DNA from: Nitratiruptor sp. SB155-2
GTDB taxonomy: Bacteria > Campylobacterota > Campylobacteria > Campylobacterales > Nitratiruptoraceae
Length of the DNA stretch: 64,000 nucleotides
Direction: 5' to 3'
NCBI RefSeq assembly: GCF_000010325.1
Contig: NC_009662.1
Coordinates: 248,001 to 312,000, forward strand
The translations under genes and the position numbers were made by a program. Below, piece after piece: positions 62,141 through 64,000 of the stretch. The stretch's first letter is position 1, and the number at the start of each line of letters is the position of its first letter. The notes beneath the pieces were generated by a model. That model saw only the letters and a program-made list of their open reading frames with translations, had not been told where the DNA came from and did not search any database.

Positions 62141-63364
62141 TTGAGAAGAGTTGTTGTAACCGGTCTTGGAATGATCAATTCTTTGGGACATGACAAAAAA
62201 AGTTCATTCGAAGCGATTATTAATGGAGAGACAGGAGTTGATCATATAACACTTTTTGACCCTTCTAATCAATCAGTGAAAATTGCTGCGGAAGTGAAAG
62301 ATTTTGATCCTACAACGGTACTCGATCCAAAAGATGTAAAAAAAGCGGACCGATTTATCCAGCTAGGCATTAAGGCGGCACGTGAAGCGATGGCAGATGC
62401 CGGATTTGATGGCGAGGTAGACAATGACAGATTCGGTATCAGTTCAGCATCCGGTATCGGAGGACTTGCGACGATCGAAAAAAATTCTGTTGTCTGCAAT
62501 ACAAGAGGTCCGAGAAGAATTAGTCCATTTTTTATCCCTTCAGCGCTTGTAAATATGCTTGGTGGTTTTATATCTATCGAACACAAACTCAAAGGTCCCA
62601 ATCTTTCCAGTGTGACAGCCTGTGCTGCAGGGACTCATGCGATTACAGAAGCTGCTAAAACAATCATGCTTGGTGGTGCTGACAGAATGCTTGTTGTGGG
62701 CTCTGAAGCTGCTATTTGCCCTATTGGTATAGGTGGATTTGCTGCGATGAAAGCACTTTCTACCTATAATGACGATCCCAAGCACGCATCACGTCCTTTT
62801 GATGCCAAAAGAAACGGTTTTGTGATGGGAGAGGGCAGCGGTGCACTGGTATTGGAAGAGTATGAGGCAGCCAAAGCAAGAGGGGCAAAAATCTACGCCG
62901 AACTTATAGGTTTTGGTGAAAGTGGTGATGCGAACCATATCACGACTCCAGCCCCTGAAGGCGAAGGTGCCTATAGAGCCATGAAAGCCGCGTTGGCGAT
63001 GGCCGGAGTGGATAGAGTTGACTACATCAATGCTCACGGGACTAGTACGAAGTACAATGATTGGTATGAAACGATGGCGATCAAAAAGCTGTTTGGTGGG
63101 AAAGAGAACTGTCCTCCGGTAAGCTCTACAAAGGGTCAAACGGCGCACTGCCTCGGTGCAGCCGGAGCGATTGAGGCGGTCATTACTCTTATGGCGCTGA
63201 CAGAAGGGGTTATTCCCCCAACGATCAATTATGAAGAGCCAGATCCAGATTGTGATCTGGATTACGTGCCAAATGAAGCAAGAAAAGCCGATTTGGAAAT
63301 TGTGATGAGCAACTCTTTTGGATTTGGCGGCACAAACGGTGTTGTCGTATTCAAAAAGGTTTGA
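62141..63364 (+). CDS. fabF: 3-oxoacyl-ACP synthase II
   Basis: Condenses malonyl-ACP with acyl-ACP. The 407-residue protein starts at TTG 62141 ([17 protein letters not shown] follows) behind GATAGGGAGTAG. The Cys-His-His triad is visible in [21 protein letters not shown] and [15 protein letters not shown], with the C-terminal [10 protein letters not shown] loop. Confidence 0.96.
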   Translation: MRRVVVTGLGMINSLGHDKKSSFEAIINGETGVDHITLFDPSNQSVKIAAEVKDFDPTTVLDPKDVKKADRFIQLGIKAAREAMADAGFDGEVDNDRFGISSASGIGGLATIEKNSVVCNTRGPRRISPFFIPSALVNMLGGFISIEHKLKGPNLSSVTACAAGTHAITEAAKTIMLGGADRMLVVGSEAAICPIGIGGFAAMKALSTYNDDPKHASRPFDAKRNGFVMGEGSGALVLEEYEAAKARGAKIYAELIGFGESGDANHITTPAPEGEGAYRAMKAALAMAGVDRVDYINAHGTSTKYNDWYETMAIKKLFGGKENCPPVSSTKGQTAHCLGAAGAIEAVITLMALTEGVIPPTINYEEPDPDCDLDYVPNEARKADLEIVMSNSFGFGGTNGVVVFKKV

Positions 63365-63366
63365 TC

Positions 63367-64000
63367 TTGGCGACATACCTCGATTTTGAACAAAAAATCA
63401 AAGAGATTGAAAATGAACTCGAAGCGGCAAAAGCAAGAGGCGATACTGCCGCTATCGAGATTTTTGAAAAAGACCTGCAAAAAGAGGCTTCCAAAACTTA
63501 TAAAAATCTAAGTGACTACCAAAAGCTTCAGCTTGCAAGACACCCCGATAGACCTTATGCCCTTGATTACATCCGCCTCATTTTGGATGATGCATATGAA
63601 ATCCACGGAGACAGATGTTTTCGTGACGATCCTGCGATCCTTTGCTACCTTGGGTACATCGATGGCCAAAAAACTCTTGTCATAGGGGAACAAAAAGGGC
63701 GAGGCACGAAAAACAAGCTCAAAAGAAACTTTGGAATGCCTCATCCCGAAGGATATCGAAAAGCACTTCGAGCCGCAAAGATGGCAGAAAAATTCGGGCT
63801 CCCTATTTTAATGCTGATCGATACGCCAGGAGCGTATCCTGGGATAGGAGCCGAAGAGAGAGGGCAAAGTGAAGCGATAGCGAGGAATCTTATTGAGTTC
63901 AGCATGCTTGATACTCCCACTATCTCTATCGTAATAGGTGAAGGCGGAAGCGGGGGAGCGCTTGCCATCGGTGTTGCTGATAAGTTGGCAATGCTGAAAT
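63367..64000 (+). CDS. accA: Acetyl-CoA carboxylase carboxyltransferase subunit alpha (partial)
   Basis: Transfers the carboxyl group from biotin to acetyl-CoA, the first step of fatty-acid synthesis. The gene starts at TTG 63367 ([20 protein letters not shown] follows), 2 nt after fabF and behind AAAGGTTTGATC; 211 codons are in the window before it is cut by the end. [19 protein letters not shown] and [12 protein letters not shown], the carboxyltransferase core, are present. Confidence 0.95.
   Translation, partial: MATYLDFEQKIKEIENELEAAKARGDTAAIEIFEKDLQKEASKTYKNLSDYQKLQLARHPDRPYALDYIRLILDDAYEIHGDRCFRDDPAILCYLGYIDGQKTLVIGEQKGRGTKNKLKRNFGMPHPEGYRKALRAAKMAEKFGLPILMLIDTPGAYPGIGAEERGQSEAIARNLIEFSMLDTPTISIVIGEGGSGGALAIGVADKLAMLK

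Overview
The window comes from a Campylobacterota (former Epsilonproteobacteria) chromosome, most likely a thermophilic, vent-type chemolithoautotroph close to Nitratiruptor. That placement is inferred from protein sequence and gene order: tRNA-tuf-rpmG-trpT-secE-nusG-rplKAJL-rpoBC-rpsLG-fusA, a 14-gene nuo operon with two nuoG genes and no canonical nuoE or nuoF, a UbiA-family prenyltransferase beside miaA, and heavy use of CGA and AGA arginine codons. No rRNA, CRISPR array or intact insertion sequence is present.

Layout. 1-16.9 kb: tRNA genes (Thr end, Tyr, Gly, Thr, Trp) and the translation/transcription core on the + strand, with candidate autoregulatory leaders before rplJ and rpsG. 16.9-17.2 kb: a small cupin gene whose stop codon lies inside a tRNA-Arg(CCT). 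17.3-22.9 kb: an unusual chemosensory module (CheB, unknown helical protein, CheR, then convergently a triple-CheW protein and a soluble receptor with two signalling tips). 23-31.3 kb: RNA-binding protein; Y-family polymerase divergent from a LexA-like S24 repressor with palindromic operator candidates between them; phosphatase; Mut7-C protein; NDP-sugar dehydrogenase; endonuclease IV; AAA+ ATPase.

31.5-48.9 kb: the nuo operon (complex I). NuoE and NuoF are replaced by an 80-residue protein and a 680-residue protein that joins a NuoF-type Fe-S segment to a GltD-type flavoprotein. The two tandem nuoG genes share an apparently identical 622-bp tract and a second, near-identical 165-bp tract, the signature of recent gene conversion. 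48.9-50.8 kb: miaA, the prenyltransferase gene and tRNA-Arg(GCG).

50.8-54.9 kb: an operon for an outer-membrane TonB-type receptor, a periplasmic protein and a GGDEF/EAL protein, which looks like a trans-envelope route to cyclic-di-GMP. 55.1-58.7 kb: a segment between a truncated tRNA-Phe-like fragment and an intact tRNA-Phe, holding a beta-carbonic anhydrase and a SulP transporter (probable bicarbonate uptake) and a decayed transposase-like stretch; it looks like a small island. 58.7-64 kb: murD and mraY on the - strand, then fabG-acpP-fabF-accA on the + strand, with accA running off the window.

The strongest leads are the rebuilt complex I input module with its converting NuoG pair, the double-tip receptor/triple-CheW module, the tRNA-flanked carbonic anhydrase island, and an arginine decoding scheme (GCG anticodon, CGA-rich highly expressed genes) that suggests the inosine-34 system is not used.
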